Counted from the first letter of the stretch, positions 53,345 through 63,567 are shown. The stretch is 64,000 nt of DNA from an uncultured Prevotellaceae bacterium (GCA_902781315.1 CACZIT010000006.1:53730-117729); one strand, 5' to 3'. Notes: a model not told the origin generated them from the letters alone. Translations and numbers: made by a program.

Positions 53345-55012
53345 ATGAGCGATATTCCTCAATATGAACAGACGGTTGCCCTCCAGTCGGCAGTCTTCCA
53401 TCCTTTCGACGGTCATCCTGCGATGCCCGCCCAGATGAACAGTCCCTTCTACTACGAGCCTCACCCGCTTTGCCTGGAGGCTCGGCGGCAGGCCCTGCCA
53501 CTCATCAAGGCACTCATGCAGGACGAGACCGAGGGCAAGATGTTCGGTGTGCTCATCGTAGAACGCAGCGAAGACGGCGCGTGCGGCTATCTGACAGGCT
53601 ATTCCGGCCAGATTCGCGGGCGTAGCGATTGGCCCGGCTTCGTGCCTGCCGTGTTCGACTACCTGCAGCCCGACGGTTATTTCAAGCAACACGAAGCCGC
53701 CATCACCGCCATCAACCGGCAGGTGGAGCAACTTGAGCAGCAGCCCGAGCGGCTGCAGGCCCTGGAGGCGCTGGCCGAAGCCAAACGCGAGGCAGGCAAC
53801 ACGCTCAGCGACATGCAGCGCACCATGTTCGAGGCGCGCGAGCGACGTCGGGCCCGGCGTGCCGAGGGTGGGCTTACAGCCGACGAAGAGGCTGTCCTCA
53901 TTCGCGAGAGCCAGTTCATGAAGGCTGAGTATCGCAGGCGGAAGAAGCAGTATGCCGCCACGATTGACGGACTCATAGCCGCTTCGGAGGCCTACGAGGA
54001 ACCCATACGCACGCTGAAGGCCCAGCGCCGTCAGCAGTCGGACGCCTTGCAGCGCTGGCTGTTCGAACAGTTCCAGATGCTCAACGCGCAGGGCGAGCGG
54101 CGCAACCTCATCGACATCTTCCGCGACACCTCGCTGCGCGTGCCGCCCGGTGGGGCTGGCGAGTGCTGCGAGCCGCGTCTGCTGCAGTATGCCTATGCCC
54201 ACCAGTTGCGCCCCGTCCAAATGGCTATGTTCTGGGTGGGGCCGTCACCCAGCGTCGAGATTCGCCACGACGGCCGCTTCTACCCCGCCTGCCGAGGAAA
54301 GTGTCTCCCCATCCTGCGCTGGATGTTGGGCGAAGAGAAGGCTGCCGGCTGCGACACGGCCGCTGCCCAGCAGCAGCCTGCCGCCGAACTCCCCATCGTC
54401 TATGAGGATGCCGACCTCGTGGTTGTCAACAAGCCCGCCGGACTGCTCAGTGTGCCCGGCATCTCGGAGTACTACTCCGTCTTGAGCATCATGCGCCACC
54501 GATACCCCGACGTCGATTCGCCCTTCACCGTACATCGCCTCGACCAGCCCACCAGCGGACTGCTGCTCGTGGCCAAGACGCGCCAGGCCTACCGCGAGTT
54601 GCAGCGGCAGTTTCAGGAGCGAGAGGTGAAGAAGCGGTATGAGGCGCTGCTCGAAACCGACGCGTGGACGGGTGCCGACGAGCGAATCATCGACCTGCCT
54701 CTCTATTCCGACCCGCTGAACCGCCCCTACCAGTCGGTGGATCCCGAGCGCGGTAAACAGGCAAAAACACTCGTGCGCTACCTCGGCCAGACCGACGGTC
54801 ATGCCCGCGTGGCACTCTTCCCCCTGACGGGTCGCACCCACCAGTTACGCGTGCATTGTGCCCATCCCTCGGGCCTCGCCAATCCCATTCTTGGCGACAA
54901 CCTCTACGGCCTGCGCGAGGCCCGCCGCCTCTATCTGCATGCCGCCTCCATCACCTTCCGCCATCCCCGCACCGGCGAGCCGATGACCCTCACCGCTCCC
55001 GCTCCCTTCTGA
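53345..55012 (+). CDS. RluA-family pseudouridine synthase with long N-terminal extension
   Basis: 555 residues. The C-terminal 200 residues (about 355-555) are a complete RluA catalytic domain: VYEDADLVVVNKPAGLLSVP, HRLDQPTSGLLLVAK with catalytic D400, KKRYEALLE and GRTHQLRVHCAHP. The N-terminal 350 residues contain a compact alpha/beta part (GVLIVERSEDGACGYLTGYS, about 60-85), a charged coiled coil (about 115-245) and a section ending 'RHDGRFYPACRGKCLPILRW'. I know such long RluA proteins from Bacteroidetes, but not their RNA target. Divergent from the uridine kinase gene. Confidence 0.9.
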   Translation: MSDIPQYEQTVALQSAVFHPFDGHPAMPAQMNSPFYYEPHPLCLEARRQALPLIKALMQDETEGKMFGVLIVERSEDGACGYLTGYSGQIRGRSDWPGFVPAVFDYLQPDGYFKQHEAAITAINRQVEQLEQQPERLQALEALAEAKREAGNTLSDMQRTMFEARERRRARRAEGGLTADEEAVLIRESQFMKAEYRRRKKQYAATIDGLIAASEAYEEPIRTLKAQRRQQSDALQRWLFEQFQMLNAQGERRNLIDIFRDTSLRVPPGGAGECCEPRLLQYAYAHQLRPVQMAMFWVGPSPSVEIRHDGRFYPACRGKCLPILRWMLGEEKAAGCDTAAAQQQPAAELPIVYEDADLVVVNKPAGLLSVPGISEYYSVLSIMRHRYPDVDSPFTVHRLDQPTSGLLLVAKTRQAYRELQRQFQEREVKKRYEALLETDAWTGADERIIDLPLYSDPLNRPYQSVDPERGKQAKTLVRYLGQTDGHARVALFPLTGRTHQLRVHCAHPSGLANPILGDNLYGLREARRLYLHAASITFRHPRTGEPMTLTAPAPF

Positions 55013-55243
55013 GCCGCCTGGCTTTCAGGTGTTGCTACCTCCCCCTTCTCTGTTTTTGTGTGTCAGCAGTAAAAAATGATAAAGCCGCTGCCACACGCGC
55101 CTTTAGGTACGTGATAAGGATAGTCCCATTTCCCCCTCCTTATGCTTCCAAAACTACGACTTGATAGGAGCATGCATTTGCATTCATCAAAGCATTGGAG
55201 GACATGCTGGGATGAAGAGAAGAAAAGATGGGAGGTGGGGGAA

Positions 55244-56908
55244 TTAAACAAAGAACATGATGAGCATTTGTGCGATGATGACGCGCACAAACATGCCGAG
55301 CGGATAGACCGAGGCATAGGCAATGCTGGACGCATCGCCGCGGGTGGTGTCGTTGGCATAGCCCAGTGCCATTGGGTTGGCCATCGAACCGCAAAGGATG
55401 CCGCAGATGGTGCCGAAGTCATAGCGGTGTGTGCGCAGGGCGATGATGCCGATGATGAGCACGGGCACCACGGTGAGCACGAAGCCCAGCCCTATCCACA
55501 GCAAACCTTCGGGACCCATGACGGTCTGGAAGAAGTCGCGGCCGGCATCGAGTCCGAGGCAGGCCAGATAGAGCGACAGACCGAGCTTGCGCAGCATGAG
55601 CGAGGCCGAGCGCGTGGTGTAGCTGATGAAGTGGAGGCGGGGACCCAGCGAGCCTACAATGATGCCCATGACGATGGGGCCGCCGGCAATACCCAGTCGG
55701 ACGGGACTCTCCATGCCGGGCAGCGAGACGGGAATGGTGCCCAGGGCCAGACCCATGATGAGACCGAGGAAGATGGCGGCGAGGTTGGGCTCGCTCAGCG
55801 TCTGGACGGCGTTGCCCAGGAACTTCTCCACATTGTCGAGCGAGCGCGGCTCGCCCACCACGGTCAGGCGGTCGCCGTACTGCAGGCGCAGGTCGTCGGT
55901 GGCCAGCAGTTTGATATCGCCGCGCGTGATGCGGCTGACGTTGACGCCGTAGGTGTGGCGCAACTGCAGGTGTCCCAACCTTTTACCGTTGAGCACCTTG
56001 CGCGAGAGCACCAGCGTGCGGCTCTCCACCTTCGCATCGATGTGGTTCCAGTCTATCTTCTCGCCGTTCCAGTCGGTCTCGGTCTTCTCGCCGAAGAGGA
56101 TTTCCATAGCGCCGACGTCGTCCTTCTTCGTCACCACGAGCACGTTGTCGTAGAGGCGCAGCAACGTGTCGGCCTGCGGCACGAGCACCTGCTGGCCGCG
56201 CCAGATGCGCGAAATGATGAACTTCAGGTGACTCATCTGCGAGATTTCGGCCACCGACTTATCGGCCAGCGCGGGATTGACGACGACGAACTGGCCCACG
56301 TAGGTCTGGTCGTCGGCATCCTGGGAACGCAGTTCCAGGTCGGCAGGCTTCACGAAGAGTCGGCGGATGAGCATCATGGCCAGGATGACGCCGAGCACGC
56401 CGAGCGGATAGGTCACGGCAGTGGCCAGGGCAGCCGAGCCTGTGGGCAGTCCCAGATGGGCTAGTGCCTGCTGGGCGGCGCCCAGTGCGGGGGTGTTGGT
56501 GGTGGCTCCGCACAGCACGCCCACCATGTCGGGCAGGCTGACGTCGGTCACTCCCGTGAGGGCAACGGCCATCACCGTGCCCAGCGCGATGACGGCGAAA
56601 CTCCAGAGATTAAGCTCCATACCCTCGTGGCGCAGCGAACTGAAGAAATGGGGACCTACATGCAAGCCAAGCATGTAGACGAAGACAACCAGTCCGAACG
56701 TCTCGGCATAGTCGAGCGTCTGAACGTCGATGCTCAGACCAAGGTGCCCGGCCAGGATGCCGATGAAAAAGACGAAGGCTACACCCAATGACACACCGCC
56801 CACGCGCACCTTGCCAAGGGCAAGGCCCACGCTGCAAATAATCGACAGCACCACAACGGTCTGCAGTGCTGAATGCGTGGCGAGAAGTTCGTTAAGCCAG
56901 TCTGTCAT
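55244..56908 (-). CDS. AspT/YidE-family putative transporter
   Basis: About 554 residues from ATG 56908 (MTDWLNELLATHS); the ATG at 56935 overlaps the promoter and is rejected. Two membrane halves (about 10-180 and 375-554), each with the family motif: GVLCGATTNTPALGAAQQ in the first and GILCGSMANPMALGYAND in the second. They flank two cytoplasmic RCK_C/TrkA-C domains (about 195-360). This is the aspartate:alanine exchanger superfamily; the substrate of YidE-type members is unknown. The 230-bp region after it (55013-55243) holds only a partial match (GCCTTTAGGTACG) to the murI terminator arm. Confidence 0.88.
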   Translation of the reverse strand: MTDWLNELLATHSALQTVVVLSIICSVGLALGKVRVGGVSLGVAFVFFIGILAGHLGLSIDVQTLDYAETFGLVVFVYMLGLHVGPHFFSSLRHEGMELNLWSFAVIALGTVMAVALTGVTDVSLPDMVGVLCGATTNTPALGAAQQALAHLGLPTGSAALATAVTYPLGVLGVILAMMLIRRLFVKPADLELRSQDADDQTYVGQFVVVNPALADKSVAEISQMSHLKFIISRIWRGQQVLVPQADTLLRLYDNVLVVTKKDDVGAMEILFGEKTETDWNGEKIDWNHIDAKVESRTLVLSRKVLNGKRLGHLQLRHTYGVNVSRITRGDIKLLATDDLRLQYGDRLTVVGEPRSLDNVEKFLGNAVQTLSEPNLAAIFLGLIMGLALGTIPVSLPGMESPVRLGIAGGPIVMGIIVGSLGPRLHFISYTTRSASLMLRKLGLSLYLACLGLDAGRDFFQTVMGPEGLLWIGLGFVLTVVPVLIIGIIALRTHRYDFGTICGILCGSMANPMALGYANDTTRGDASSIAYASVYPLGMFVRVIIAQMLIMFFV

Positions 56909-56931
56909 CGTCTCTCTTCCATATTTTGGGT

Positions 56932-56963
56932 GCAAAGTTACGAAAAATAGAGTTCAGAACAAA
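56932..56963 (-). promoter_or_regulatory. promoter of the AspT/YidE-like gene (cassette B)
   Basis: Minus strand: TTTG at 56963-56960, 19-nt spacer, TAACTTTGC at 56940-56932; the leader to ATG 56908 is about 20 nt. Spacer and flanks nearly match the proximal metG promoter. Confidence 0.85.
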
Positions 56964-57069
56964 AGAAATAGTAGTTTTTTTAACCCCTGCCTGATAGCCG
57001 CCCCTTATTAAAGGACTTAAAATATGGCGACATGAAGTATCTCCTAATGCAGCGGGCGCCGGCGTCACC

Positions 57070-57105
57070 AAAAAACTCTCCGCGGCAGGAAAGCCTGTCG
57101 CGGAG
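57070..57105 (-). terminator. terminator of the 57156-57848 gene
   Basis: CTCCGCGGCAGG (57078-57089) and CCTGTCGCGGAG (57094-57105) form a 12-bp stem with one mismatch and a 4-nt loop. On the minus strand it is followed by a T-run (57075-57070). Confidence 0.85.
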
Positions 57106-57155
57106 ATCAGTTAACATAAAAAAGGATTCCCCTCCTGTCAGGAGGAATGTGGAGG

Positions 57156-57848
57156 TCAGAGGGAAATCAAGTAGTCGATGACCTGCAGCATGCCTTCAGC
57201 GGTGAGCGTGTTGATATCGTTGTCGCGCACGTACTGCTTGATTTCATTCTTCTTCGTGGGGAAAGCCTTCAGCACGCTCTTCATGCCCTTCACACAGAAC
57301 TCGCGGCCGTTCTTCGAGAAGTAGTAGGTGCTCTGGTTCTTGGTCCTCCAGACATCGAAGTTGCGGCCGTTGCCATCGTTCTGGTTGACACCGAAGGAGC
57401 CGTTGTACATACCGCCGCTGATGCCGGCGATGGTGCCCATGCCGAACTGGTCGCTGAGCTGCACCTTGCGCGACGGTGCCTGGGAAATGCTGCCGAGGGC
57501 GCCTTCATAGCCTTCGTGCACCTTTGTGATGTGCCAGCCCACGAGCAGGCGGTTGCCGTCCTCGCGATCAAGGACCTCGCAGAACTGCTTGTCCTTATAT
57601 ATCCAGCGGCTGCCACCCATGTAGAGCGTGTCGATGGTTTCGGGAGCGAGCAGTTCCATGAGCTGTTCGCCCTGCATGAACATCACCTTTCGGTTGGCCA
57701 CGTCGTAGTTGGCATTGGTCACGTTCTTGGCTCCGTTCTTATAGAGAATGGTCGTCTTCTGGAAGTCAGCGAAAAAATAGATGCGCTTCTCCTGCGCCAT
57801 GGCGGTGGCACAAACGGCAAGCAGGGCAATGATGAAAAATTTCCGCAT
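57156..57848 (-). CDS. small exported protein of unknown function
   Basis: 230 residues with a clear signal peptide (MRKFFIIALLAVCATAMAQ). The mature part is mixed beta and aromatic-rich, for example KRIYFFADFQKTTILYKNG, then NRKVMFMQGEQLMELLAPE and SRWIYKDKQFCEVLD. It ends with a helical segment (NEIKQYVRDNDINTLTAEGM). I do not recognise the family; it has the look of Bacteroidetes periplasmic proteins with no catalytic signature. Its own -7 box TAATTTTGC (57886-57878) and terminator make it a single-gene unit. Confidence 0.75.
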   Translation of the reverse strand: MRKFFIIALLAVCATAMAQEKRIYFFADFQKTTILYKNGAKNVTNANYDVANRKVMFMQGEQLMELLAPETIDTLYMGGSRWIYKDKQFCEVLDREDGNRLLVGWHITKVHEGYEGALGSISQAPSRKVQLSDQFGMGTIAGISGGMYNGSFGVNQNDGNGRNFDVWRTKNQSTYYFSKNGREFCVKGMKSVLKAFPTKKNEIKQYVRDNDINTLTAEGMLQVIDYLISL

Positions 57849-57950
57849 AGTGAATACTGATTAGTTTGTTTGACGCTGCAAAATTACTATTTTCTCTTTG
57901 AATATAAATAGGAAGACATTTTTTTTAACCTATTTTTATCTGTCGGCATG

Positions 57951-57986
57951 AAAAAAGGCAGGCAACTTCCATGAGTTGCCTGCCTT
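57951..57986 (-). terminator. terminator of the second SusCD operon
   Basis: A perfect 13-bp stem (AAGGCAGGCAACT 57955-57967; complement 57974-57986) with a 6-nt loop, followed on the minus strand by a T-run (57956-57951). It lies 34 bp after the SusD stop codon. Confidence 0.9.
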
Positions 57987-58019
57987 CTGGATGGTTGTAA
58001 CTAAATATTTGCTACATAC

Positions 58020-59960
58020 TTATTTCGGAGTACCCCACTGCGGAGCATTCTTGTCCTGCCATACACGCTCGGTGTTCAGCGGGGCATTGCCCTTGTTGTA
58101 CTGCGAGCCCTGGCTGTTGGTGCCGAGGGTCTTGAAACCCTGTGCTTCGTAAGCGGCCTTCTTCAGGTCGTACATAATGTCGGTGACAACAGGCTCGGTG
58201 ATGACGAAGCGGCGAGGAATAGCCGACAACTCGACATTCGGGAACTTCACGAACGGCAGCAGGCTGGAGCCAACCTTCGGGTAGCCCGAGCGACGGGCGG
58301 TCACGTACTGGTCGTCGCACTGCTCACTGAAGTGCATGAGGAGTTGCAGATATACCTTTTCGAGCTTCTCGGCGTTAGAGCCAGTGAGCTTCACGTTAGG
58401 CGTAGCCAGCATGGCCTCAATCTCACCATCAACAAGGTCGATGGGCTTCTCGTTCTCATCGTAGTTGTAAGTGGTGCCGTAGTAAGGAATCTTGTTGGCC
58501 TTGGCCAGAGCGTCGAACTCCTCGACAGAAGCGCGCACGCCAGCCTCGTACCAAGCCTCGGCAGTCTTGCCACCGAACGAACCACCGCTCAGCAGGGCGA
58601 ACTCAGCCATGTAGAGGTTCACTTCACCGGCACCGAGATACATCTGATAGAGAGGATTGTCGTCGGTGTCCTGAATGACGTGCATGTCGATAGTTCCGTC
58701 TTCCTTCTGGGTCATAGCCGTAGGAACCTGGAAGTCGACGCGGCCGCGACGCATTTCCTCGGAATAATAGCTCCAGGGGTTGTAAGAACGCTGGTTGTCG
58801 CCCATCTGGATCTGATAGCGGATGCCAGGATTCCAATACTCCTCGAACTCCTCGTCAGAGAGCTGACCAGCATCGTGCTGAGTCTTCGGCGAGTACTGAA
58901 TGGGAAGAGCAGTATAGCGAACCCAAGGCTCACCCATGCCACCCCACTCCTTGAAGTTGCCGTTCTCGTCGAGCACGACATTCTCTTTCACAGCGCTGGG
59001 GAGATCATCATATTTTCCATTGTCGATGAAGCTCTGCACAACCTTCGAGTTGTAGCTGTTCTTGGCATAGATGAAGCGGATACGCGGGTCCTTGCTGTCG
59101 AGCATGAACTTGAAGACATTGCCGGAAGCATAGATGGTGCTCAGACCGTTACCGGTGCCATAGACATAGTCATTGTTGCCGGAAGCCCAGTCGGTAGCCT
59201 TGGCGAAGCGGAAATCGTCTTCGATGTTGGTAATCAGACCTGCCGAGTTGCTGGCAGCCTCACTGGCAATAGCCAGAGCTTTCTGAGGATCGTTGTTGTA
59301 GAGGCGCACGGCAATCTTCAGCTTCAGCGAGTTGGCCAGCTTAGCCCACTTTGACCAGTCGCAGCCGTAAGCAGCGTCCTGTCGGGTGACGCCCGAGAGA
59401 CCGTCGGCCTTCAGCATCGTGATGTATTCGTTGAGCTCGCTGATCCAGAGGTCGTAGAGCTGGTCTACGGTTTCATACTTCGGGGTCAAGATGCCCTGGT
59501 CGTCGTAGTGGCAAGCCTCGGTGTAAGGAATCGAACCATACATGTCGGTATCGAAGATGCCGAGGTAGATGGTCATGATGCCCGTAGCGGCCAGATAGCC
59601 GTTGTTCTCGACCTCACCCGTCTCGTTGATGTAGTTCTGGATGCGGTTGCGATACTTCAGCGTGTTGATGTACTGGCTGCCTTGACCGCCAGACTCAGCC
59701 ATGCCCGTGAAGTCGTCAGAGAAGCCTCCGCCGGGAGTACCCATCTGGTCCCAACGGGTGAAGTATTGTACATTGTAGAACCAAACGAGATAGTCCGTGG
59801 GCTGGAATGTGTTGATGGCAGCCGTCATCAGACCTTCTGGCATGGTCTTGGTCACGTTGGCAGGATCCTGATTCAACTCTTTATAGTCATCGGCGCAGCT
59901 GATGTTCATCATGAGCACAGCGCCCATGGCACCTGCAATGAAAAATTTATTGAGTTTCAT
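58020..59960 (-). CDS. SusD/RagB-family nutrient-binding outer-membrane lipoprotein (SusD-like-2 type)
   Basis: 646 residues; lipoprotein signal with lipobox NISC. The start of the mature protein, DDYKELNQDPANVTKTMPEG, is the hallmark of the SusD-like-2 branch, which differs from the classic SusD encoded at 16300. Further family regions include DMYGSIPYTEA, KWAKLANSLKLKIAVRLYN and the C-terminal RRSGYPKVGSSLLPF. It pairs with the SusC gene 21 bp upstream. No enzymes or sensors accompany the pair, so the substrate is open; unaccompanied pairs of this type often take up peptides or other non-polysaccharide ligands. Confidence 0.93.
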   Translation of the reverse strand: MKLNKFFIAGAMGAVLMMNISCADDYKELNQDPANVTKTMPEGLMTAAINTFQPTDYLVWFYNVQYFTRWDQMGTPGGGFSDDFTGMAESGGQGSQYINTLKYRNRIQNYINETGEVENNGYLAATGIMTIYLGIFDTDMYGSIPYTEACHYDDQGILTPKYETVDQLYDLWISELNEYITMLKADGLSGVTRQDAAYGCDWSKWAKLANSLKLKIAVRLYNNDPQKALAIASEAASNSAGLITNIEDDFRFAKATDWASGNNDYVYGTGNGLSTIYASGNVFKFMLDSKDPRIRFIYAKNSYNSKVVQSFIDNGKYDDLPSAVKENVVLDENGNFKEWGGMGEPWVRYTALPIQYSPKTQHDAGQLSDEEFEEYWNPGIRYQIQMGDNQRSYNPWSYYSEEMRRGRVDFQVPTAMTQKEDGTIDMHVIQDTDDNPLYQMYLGAGEVNLYMAEFALLSGGSFGGKTAEAWYEAGVRASVEEFDALAKANKIPYYGTTYNYDENEKPIDLVDGEIEAMLATPNVKLTGSNAEKLEKVYLQLLMHFSEQCDDQYVTARRSGYPKVGSSLLPFVKFPNVELSAIPRRFVITEPVVTDIMYDLKKAAYEAQGFKTLGTNSQGSQYNKGNAPLNTERVWQDKNAPQWGTPK

Positions 59961-59981
59961 ATTCTTTCTTCGTTTATAAGG

Positions 59982-62900
59982 TTAGAATGTAGCTTTCAGA
60001 GTGAACGTAAAGCTGGTCGTCACGCCAGCGAACTGACGGATACGGAACTCAGCAGCAGTAGTACCGGCAACAGCTTCAGGATTCTCATGGTTAGGCATCG
60101 TGTTCAGCAGGTAGCCGAGGTTGTGGGCCTGGGCAGCGAGACTGAGGCGACGAGCACCAATCTTGTTAGCAATCTTGCTGTCGAACTGATAACTCAGCGA
60201 GAGGTCGCGGAAGGCAATGTAGTTCAGCGTCTTGAACCAGGTGTCGTTGACGACAGCCTGTCCCCAAGAGTTGTAGAAGTAGTGCCAACCACCAGCGTGT
60301 ACATACTCGGCGTGACCAGCAGCAACAAGCTCTGCCCAGGTTTCACCGCTGCTGTACTTACCAGTACCTACGGTGTACATCGAGCCGTCGGGCTGCACAA
60401 TCTGTGAACCAGTTGTCACGATACCCTCGGGAATCATACCGTCGTTGTAGTCGAAGCCGTCGAAACCTGACTTGAAGCTGATGCCTCCGTGGCCTTCACG
60501 ACCTTCGAGCGAGGCCTTGGTGTAGCCGTAAGCGTTACCATAGTGAGAACCGTAAGAAGCAACCTTACCACCGAAGCGGCCGTCGAAGCTGGCGCTCAGC
60601 GTCCAGTTCTTCCAGCGGAGCGAGGTGTTGATGCTGCCGAGGAAGTCGGGAACAGAGTTGCCAATTTCTTCCACGGTGCCGTTACGCTTCACAATCGGGG
60701 TGTAGTAACCGGCATTGTAGTATCTCAGGTCGAGTTCCTGCAGACCAGACACGGGGTCGATAAGCGGAGCAGCGTCGGTCATCAGCATACCATAGGTGCC
60801 ACCCACCTTGGCCACAGAACCGATACGGTAGTTACCATAGTTGGTATAACCCTGCAGGGAGATGTAGTCGGCGCAGAGGTCAGACAGTTCAACAATCTTA
60901 GAGCTGTTCTTCGTGTAGGTGAAGTTCAAATCCCACTGCCAGTCCTTGGTCATCACGGGAGTCGTGTTCAGGGCGATTTCAACACCACTGTTCTGGATGT
61001 TACCAGCATTGATCAGAGCGTTGTTGTAACCAGAAACGGAAGGAATCGACACGGTCATGATCTGGTCGACGGTGTTCTCCTTATAGTAGGTGAAGTCGAG
61101 ACCGATGCGGTTGTTCAGGAAGCGGATGTCGGTACCAACTTCCCACGATCTCTTGCGCTCAGGCTTCAGATCCTGGCTGTAAGTAGTGCTCGATACGGTT
61201 GTTGAGAAGGGCTTGCCATATTGGTTGGTGTAGCTCTCAAGGCCGTAAGCCGAGTTGATGTAATAAGGATTGGTGTCGTTACCAACCTCAGCATAAGAAG
61301 CGCGTACTTTCCAGAAGCTGAGCCAGTCGGGCAGTTTCTCGCGGAAAGTGTTGGTGATAAGCCATGCAGCATTTACAGAGGGATAGAAGTAGCTGTAGGT
61401 ACCGTGTCCGTCGGCATAGACGAGCGATGACGACCAGTCGTTACGGCCAGTGACGTCAACGAACACCTGATCCTTCCAGCTGAAGCCCACCTGTGCAGCA
61501 ATCGACTGGATGGTCTTAGTCTGAGAAATGCGTGCAGAAGCATTGTAGCCCTCTGAGCCATTGGCGAGGAAGTACTGGTTGGGCACGATGAAGTCGCCCT
61601 TGGTGCTGGCGCTCATGTAGGACTGATAGCCGTTGTAGAGTTCATAGCGAAGGAAGCCATTGAGGTGCCAGTCCTCGTTGAGTTGCTTGTCAACCATCAG
61701 GTTGGTGTTCAGGTTGATTTGCTCCTTGCGGGTCTGCGAGGTGCTGTAGCTACCGCCCTGATTGTAGTAACCACTACCAGGATATTTGCCTTCACCCTGC
61801 ATGAAGTAGTAGTTGTAGTTGGCTTCGGTCACCCATTTTAGCCAAGGAGTGAAGCTCCACGTGAGTTTCAGGTCGGGACGTACGACGGTTTCCTTCTGGT
61901 AGTATTCGTTTTCCCAGATTGACCACCATGTGCCGCGGCCGATGACGTAGCCCCACTCATCACCATAGGAGGTGTTGGCAATACCACCATGCGAACCTTT
62001 ATACTTGTCGCGATAGTACTTGGCGTCGTACATACGGTCCCACGTACCGTTGACGAAGTTTTCACCGATGTTGGGCTGGGCGTTGCGCGGCTTCGAGTTG
62101 GCGAAGGTCATGCTGGCCTCGAGTTCAACGTTGTCGGTAATCTTGTGGCTGGCCTTGGCCAAGAGGCTCAGACGACGGAAGTCGTTGTTAGGCAACGTAC
62201 CGTTGTTGTAGCGATAAGACATAGAGGTGTAGAACGAGGTGCGTTCGTTGCCACCGGAAATGGCCACGTTGGTGTTGGTCGAGAAACCGGTGTCGTAGGC
62301 ATCCTTGAAGTTGTTGGCATAAGCACCCGGAGTGTGGAGCTGGCCGTCGTACATTTCCATCAAGCCGTCCTTAGCGTTAGCCTTGATGAAATCGAAAGAA
62401 GGACCGAAAGCGGTACCCATTTCACCATAGCTGCTCAGCACCTTGTAAGAGGGATAGCCGTCGCTGTTGAGCCAGTAGAGGTCGTTCTGCAGGAATCCGC
62501 TCTTGGGGTTCGAAGCATAGAAGAAGCTCTCTGCGAACTCGTTCTGGAAGTCAGGCTGGTGGGTCACCTTGTCGAAGCCAAAGGTCTGCGTAAAGTCGAT
62601 ACCCAGACCGCGCTTGCCCTTACCACTCTTGGTGGTGATGACCACGGCACCGTTCAGACCGCGCGAACCGTACAGGGCGGTAGCGGCAGCACCTTTCAGC
62701 ACTGAAACCGTCTCGAAGTCGTCGGGGTTCAGGTTCTTCAGCTCGTTACCGTAGTTCTGAGCACCCGATGCCCAGTCGGCGTCGTTCTCCACGATGTCGT
62801 TGTCGAGGATCACACCGTCGATGACGTAGATAGGCTGGTTGTTCTTGTTCAGCGTGGAAGCACCACGGATCAAGATTTTCGAGGCACCGAACATACCACC

Positions 62901-63380
62901 ATCAGACGAGGTCACTTCAACACCGGCCACCTTACCCTGCAGAGCCTGCACGGGGTTGATGAGGTTGGCGTCGAGCTCGTCGCCCTTCAACTCGGTCATG
63001 GCGTAACCCAGGGCCTTAGCCTCGCGCTTCATACCGAGAGCGGTCACCACGACTTCGTTCAGGCCGGTAGCATCTTCCGAAAGCACGACTTGCATGTTGC
63101 CGGAAGCTCTCAGGGTTTGGGAAGCAAAACCGATGTAGCTCACCTCAATCTGGCTGTTAGCCGGAGCTTTGAAGGAGAACTCACCGTTAGCATTCGTCAC
63201 GGTACCCACCTTGGTTCCTGCGGCTTTCACCGTGGCGCCAATGACGGGCTCGCCGTTCTGGTCTACTACAGAGCCTCGCACGGTGATATCCTGTGCGTAG
63301 ACTCCCACGCTAAAGAGCATGAAAAGCATTGTCCAGAGAGCTCTGCGCAAGAGCCCTTTTGCGTTCTTTTCCTTTTCCAT
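59982..63380 (-). CDS. SusC/RagA-family TonB-linked outer-membrane transporter
   Basis: 1132 residues. Signal peptide (ALWTMLFMLFSVGVYAQ), carboxypeptidase-like regulatory domain (about 28-113: VRGSVVDQNGEPVIGATVKA), plug (about 115-260: LKGDELDANLINPVQALQGK, ILIRGASTLNKNNQPIYVID, and GAAATALYGSRGLNGAVVIT) and a long barrel ending TSFTFTLKATF. It lacks the STN domain of the 12660-16235 receptor, so it transports without ECF signalling. First gene of a two-gene operon. A clear -7 box is not visible in 63381-63600. Confidence 0.95.
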   Translation of the reverse strand: MEKEKNAKGLLRRALWTMLFMLFSVGVYAQDITVRGSVVDQNGEPVIGATVKAAGTKVGTVTNANGEFSFKAPANSQIEVSYIGFASQTLRASGNMQVVLSEDATGLNEVVVTALGMKREAKALGYAMTELKGDELDANLINPVQALQGKVAGVEVTSSDGGMFGASKILIRGASTLNKNNQPIYVIDGVILDNDIVENDADWASGAQNYGNELKNLNPDDFETVSVLKGAAATALYGSRGLNGAVVITTKSGKGKRGLGIDFTQTFGFDKVTHQPDFQNEFAESFFYASNPKSGFLQNDLYWLNSDGYPSYKVLSSYGEMGTAFGPSFDFIKANAKDGLMEMYDGQLHTPGAYANNFKDAYDTGFSTNTNVAISGGNERTSFYTSMSYRYNNGTLPNNDFRRLSLLAKASHKITDNVELEASMTFANSKPRNAQPNIGENFVNGTWDRMYDAKYYRDKYKGSHGGIANTSYGDEWGYVIGRGTWWSIWENEYYQKETVVRPDLKLTWSFTPWLKWVTEANYNYYFMQGEGKYPGSGYYNQGGSYSTSQTRKEQINLNTNLMVDKQLNEDWHLNGFLRYELYNGYQSYMSASTKGDFIVPNQYFLANGSEGYNASARISQTKTIQSIAAQVGFSWKDQVFVDVTGRNDWSSSLVYADGHGTYSYFYPSVNAAWLITNTFREKLPDWLSFWKVRASYAEVGNDTNPYYINSAYGLESYTNQYGKPFSTTVSSTTYSQDLKPERKRSWEVGTDIRFLNNRIGLDFTYYKENTVDQIMTVSIPSVSGYNNALINAGNIQNSGVEIALNTTPVMTKDWQWDLNFTYTKNSSKIVELSDLCADYISLQGYTNYGNYRIGSVAKVGGTYGMLMTDAAPLIDPVSGLQELDLRYYNAGYYTPIVKRNGTVEEIGNSVPDFLGSINTSLRWKNWTLSASFDGRFGGKVASYGSHYGNAYGYTKASLEGREGHGGISFKSGFDGFDYNDGMIPEGIVTTGSQIVQPDGSMYTVGTGKYSSGETWAELVAAGHAEYVHAGGWHYFYNSWGQAVVNDTWFKTLNYIAFRDLSLSYQFDSKIANKIGARRLSLAAQAHNLGYLLNTMPNHENPEAVAGTTAAEFRIRQFAGVTTSFTFTLKATF

Positions 63381-63567
63381 TGCTTTTTAATTTAAGGATT
63401 AGTTGATAATGTTGATTGTTAGTTAGTTAAATAATTTTTCACTCTATTTCGTGCTATTAGGCTGTAAAATTAGTAAATTTTTCCTAATAGTAGGTTATTG
63501 TTGTTAATGTTTTTGTGGCGTTTAAACAAAATTTAACATAATAGATGGTGAAAAAATAAAAAGTTTC

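Noticed and set aside
55093-55115. GCCTTTAGGTACG similarity to the murI-xerD terminator arm as a dispersed element
   Set aside because: Only 13 bp are shared and the second site has no matching inverted arm; it could be chance.
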